Positions 62,501 through 64,000 of a stretch of DNA of 64,000 bases are shown here, piece after piece. Numbering within the stretch: the stretch's first letter is position 1; each line of letters starts with the position of its first letter. The notes below the pieces were generated by a model. It did no database searches. It was not told the DNA's origin and saw nothing but the letters and a program-made list of their open reading frames with translations. Position numbers and translations under genes: made by a program. Origin of the DNA: Bacteroidota bacterium (GTDB taxonomy: Bacteria; Bacteroidota; Bacteroidia; Chitinophagales; Saprospiraceae); the NCBI GenBank assembly GCA_016124585.1, contig WGNL01000010.1:1-64000 (forward strand). The letters are read 5' to 3'.

Positions 62501-63487
62501 ACCATCGCCATCATTGTCGATACCATCTGAACAATTCTCTGAGCAGAAGTTAACGGTTACTGTTACTTGTGCTGTGGAGGTACAGCCACCTGAGCTAGTT
62601 ACGGTTACAGTATAGGTTGTTGTTATGCTTGGTGTGATATTATGGCTGATGCCATTGCCAAGGCCATTACTCCAATCATAGCTGAATGAGCCTGAACCAC
62701 CACTAGCACTAGCGGAGATAGTGGTACTTTCACCAACGCAGATACTAGGTGAAGTTACGTTTGTGCTGACGTTCAAAGAGTTTGCGCAATCAGGGTCAGC
62801 GCAGTCGACTAGCCCGTCACCGTCGTCATCTAAACCATTGTTGCAAATTTCAGCGTTGCAGCCAGCTCCAGCAGCGACCAGAGCTTGGTCAAAGTAAAGC
62901 TTGCCATCAAGCGTGAGATGTGTGGCCGGGTTGAAATAGGACTCAACAGGGACAGGAGCACCTGAATTTTGGGCATTTGCATAAAAGCCATTAGCATGGT
63001 AACCCAAATAAACTCGCTTTCCATGCGAGGCCGATGCACCTGGCAGTGAGTCGGAAGAATTGTATTCAAAAATGACACCGCCATATTGGTTGGTAGGGCC
63101 ATTTGCAATGTCCCATAGCTGTGCATTTGCGGATGAATAATATTCTGCATCCGTAAACAGCATGCCAAAGACGGGCTGAATGTCATTGTTGAAATTGTAA
63201 ATTTCCTTCTGGTTTGAATCATCAATGTAAGCGTATTTCCCCCAATGGTAGGACCCACTACCTGGTGACATACCCAGATCGCCGACAATTTGATAATTCA
63301 TGTTCAAGACGCCAGACGGGGTATTGCGCAAGGCAGTGAGCAAGGTGTTTGAGATGCTGTATTCGGTGGTAGTAGACACGACGATTAGGCCATAATCATC
63401 AGGGTTGACGGACACAGGATTGCTAGGGTTCATTGGGTCAAAAAGGCTCATTCCTGCTCCATACCATTTCGACAACACAGGTGTCAC
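59510..63487 (-). CDS. Giant surface protein, downstream reading frame (frameshifted from the frame at 63484-64000)
   Basis: A 1325-codon frame continuing a larger gene. It contains four of the gene's five DGDGLVDC motifs (C-x-(N/D)-G-(I/L/V)-D-(D/N)-DGDGLVDC-x-D), a putative metal-binding motif of the MopE kind, separated by Ig-like domains (ISASASGGSGSFSYDWSNGL). Later come a cadherin-like stretch, an HYR-like domain (NVPADLTISCDDEIPIPP), two H-type-lectin-like domains (KFPVHFETPPVVLATVSS, FEVRLREEE), and a C-terminal pair of dockerin-like motifs (AGDLNGDGMAIYQGPSND, DLNLDGKAIYQGPNND). It has no classical T9SS tail. The frame starts at GTG 63487, overlapping the stop of the upstream frame as GTGA; the upstream peptide reads naturally into it, so a frameshift near 63490 is the best explanation. 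Confidence 0.75.
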   Translation of the reverse strand: MTPVLSKWYGAGMSLFDPMNPSNPVSVNPDDYGLIVVSTTTEYSISNTLLTALRNTPSGVLNMNYQIVGDLGMSPGSGSYHWGKYAYIDDSNQKEIYNFNNDIQPVFGMLFTDAEYYSSANAQLWDIANGPTNQYGGVIFEYNSSDSLPGASASHGKRVYLGYHANGFYANAQNSGAPVPVESYFNPATHLTLDGKLYFDQALVAAGAGCNAEICNNGLDDDGDGLVDCADPDCANSLNVSTNVTSPSICVGESTTISASASGGSGSFSYDWSNGLGNGISHNITPSITTTYTVTVTSSGGCTSTAQVTVTVNFCSENCSDGIDNDGDGLVDCDDSECGLGSSANVVDTDCSASNGSVTLIATGGSGTYEFSSNNTTWQSSNTFSNLSPGNYTYYIRNASGLCPRSVPFTISELCEICNDGIDNDGDGLVDCADSDCGPTATTGNDLSICLGTSTTISASASGGTSPYTYSWNNGLGNGQSKNVSPIITTTYTVTVSSSSGCSASDQITVTVTNCAENCTDGVDNDGDGLVDCEDPECQLTGAPILADDVFTSCPGVPYGNVVSMNDANLQNPIFTVITNTSNGTLILNNFGAFTYTPFNSACGVDQFTYQVCNQTTGCCAMANATINVGDNMPPTLLNVPADLTISCDDEIPIPPVIIAQDACPGIYVSMEETDDQSSMGTCGTYTITRTWSATDLCGNSTSDSQEITVQDNVKPEFFRLYTLPNGKKMVAGVAQNTSHLWKYVKFPVHFETPPVVLATVSSNNDGVAVSAQVRYVSTSGFEVRLREEEIGDKLHGAEKLSWLAIEKGNVLTAGQMVADVIPSVTQSEQVLTYAAPFPSNPVFLAHPQTTNEEDAFVTRTKNPSSSGIKVYLQEEQSKDSEINHSSEKMGYLALLANDYMEDVDGNFFGEAGQANVDQNWQTITLANTYTKPVVIVSGLSTNDAQAATIRVRNVTPTSFEVRVQEWNYLDGNHPLESVGYMVVEGGIPAAKLFFCSGGPIPLQPGINLFAIDNCDDQVAFGVSESNNLISEGLVTNYNWMAIDDCGNVNLFTKSDTCQVAAVKLKTLFSGALMGSQIENLMRDDLRSQHYLPLEEPYTGLAGFEHKGKGGGEIATQSIFDITGTNAVIDWLFVEVRDALQPKNVLATASALAHRDGTVTSASGEEVVVFPSAPEGEYVVSIRHRNHLGLTTKNPWYLSTITPPFIDFAAPSLEVLGGQVAGKNLSTGVRAMWAGDLNGDGMAIYQGPSNDIFLLFSNVIGAEENTSHLANFILQGYNRSDLNLDGKAIYQGPNNDRSLLLLNTTLSFPYNYSLLANIIVPSWMP

Positions 63488-64000
63488 TGTATGTGATGTG
63501 CTCCATTGACTTTATCAAGATAGGTGATAAAGCCGTGGTCCCAGGCATCACCATCCTCAGGTTTGTTCTCACCGCAGATATATAAAATATCACAGCCTAG
63601 TTGGTCATTTGAGCAGGCAACAGGCGCATTGAAGGTGGCCGTTGTAGTACAAAGCGATGGGTTTGCCCTCCAACTTGCCGTTATTGTTTTTCCTGCTGAA
63701 CCATCCGCTGGCACTGTAAAAGTAACCGTTTGTGGAGAGGTTGCTGATGCCACGAAAATATGCTCTGTTTTGCCGTAAATGCTCACTTCCAGCGTGTCGT
63801 TGGCTGGTGCATTTGTCCAAGAAACATTTACCGAAACAGTCGCTACATCCTGTAATGGTTGGTTGATACATGCACTCACTGTAGGTGTAGAAAGCGTGAT
63901 TCTTTGACAGTCGGAGTCGGCACAATCCACCAGCCCGTCATTATCGTCGTCGATGCCGTTGCCGCAGATTTCGATACAATAGAACGGGCTCAAATTTGTC
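63484..64000 (-). CDS. Giant surface protein, upstream reading frame (5' end outside window)
   Basis: A minus-strand frame open to the window's right edge. It encodes EICGNGIDDDNDGLVDCADSDC-type motif number one, an Ig-like domain (VATVSVNVSWTNAPANDTLEVSIYG) and CDILYICGENKPEDGDAWDHG, ending at TGA 63486-63484 with KVNGAHHIQ. The next residues of the protein continue in the -1/+2 frame from about 63490 (HTVTPVLSKWYG). The TTG at 63993 is not a real start because the frame continues into the edge. If the shift is real, the gene is a pseudogene; if an assembly error, it is one intact giant protein of more than 1490 residues. Confidence 0.7.
   Translation of the reverse strand, partial: TNLSPFYCIEICGNGIDDDNDGLVDCADSDCQRITLSTPTVSACINQPLQDVATVSVNVSWTNAPANDTLEVSIYGKTEHIFVASATSPQTVTFTVPADGSAGKTITASWRANPSLCTTTATFNAPVACSNDQLGCDILYICGENKPEDGDAWDHGFITYLDKVNGAHHIQ

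Noticed and set aside
63484-63487. Two separate adjacent genes joined by a GTGA overlap
   Set aside because: The downstream frame's first residues lack a signal peptide and continue the upstream domain; a frameshift in one gene is simpler.
1-64000. tRNA genes, rRNA genes and CRISPR arrays
   Set aside because: No GTTCGA-type T-arm cloverleaf, no rRNA-like conserved segments, and no regularly spaced direct repeats were found; repeats present are palindromic singles or protein-coding tandem modules.

Overview
The window reads as chromosomal DNA of a Bacteroidota bacterium, most likely a member of the Saprospiria (Lewinella/Haliscomenobacter-like). The evidence is type IX secretion (T9SS) cargo proteins with both kinds of C-terminal sorting domain (the gliding-motility CHU_C type and the short 'FPNP...G-Y-F' type), many Lys/Asp-following lipoboxes, promoters of the Bacteroidota TAnnTTTG type, glutaminyl-tRNA synthetase, CcsA-type cytochrome c maturation, and very large repetitive surface proteins. 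No rRNA, tRNA, CRISPR array or prophage was seen. One IS1-family remnant lies at the left edge.

Layout. 1-630: tail of an IS1-family transposase just upstream of a TspO/MBR-family membrane protein. 820-7096: mostly plus-strand run of small redox or secreted genes (NTF2-like protein, lipocalin-like lipoprotein, mono-haem cytochrome c lipoprotein, TTHB210/DUF5602-like lipoprotein, hemerythrin-like protein, FAD monooxygenase, a 31-residue membrane peptide, di-haem cytochrome c), with a cluster of palindromic repeats at about 5480-5635. 7171-8898: minus-strand thioredoxin-like, TMEM220-like and unknown secreted proteins. 9025-15503: a large SNF2-family helicase diverging from an unusual multidomain protein (effector-associated-like domain, beta domain, transmembrane segment, FGE/C-type-lectin-like domain). 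15617-18049: PQQ dehydrogenase with a cytochrome c domain, and YwbE. 18214-24116: carboxypeptidase-regulatory-like lipoprotein, ECF sigma factor overlapping a membrane-anchored beta-barrel protein, T9SS cargo, MarC, unknown protein. 24211-33471: glycoside hydrolase, 1813-residue DUF4394/CHRD protein, vWA lipoprotein. 33569-39161: MauG/CcpA-type peroxidase, ArgS, metallophosphatase, helical protein. 39482-50399: three consecutive T9SS cargo genes, one of 2051 residues. 50456-55539: aldo/keto reductase, SDR, unknown protein, GlnRS, lipoprotein. 55786-59374: glutamate dehydrogenase joined to a cytochrome c maturation set (CcmD, CcsA, CcmB). 59510-64000: giant surface protein with DGDGLVDC motifs, frameshifted in this sequence and running off the right edge.

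How it fits together. Four c-type cytochrome proteins in the window are natural clients of the ccmB-ccsA-ccmD genes, consistent with aerobic periplasmic electron transfer. The surface proteins are adhesion or matrix-type cargo. The item most suggestive of an under-described system is the protein at 13407-15503, whose domain order resembles sensor or adaptor components of bacterial NTPase/TIR/caspase-like conflict systems. A second theme is several families of short palindromic repeats, one of which lies in frame inside a monooxygenase gene and one of which supplies the stop codon of ccsA.
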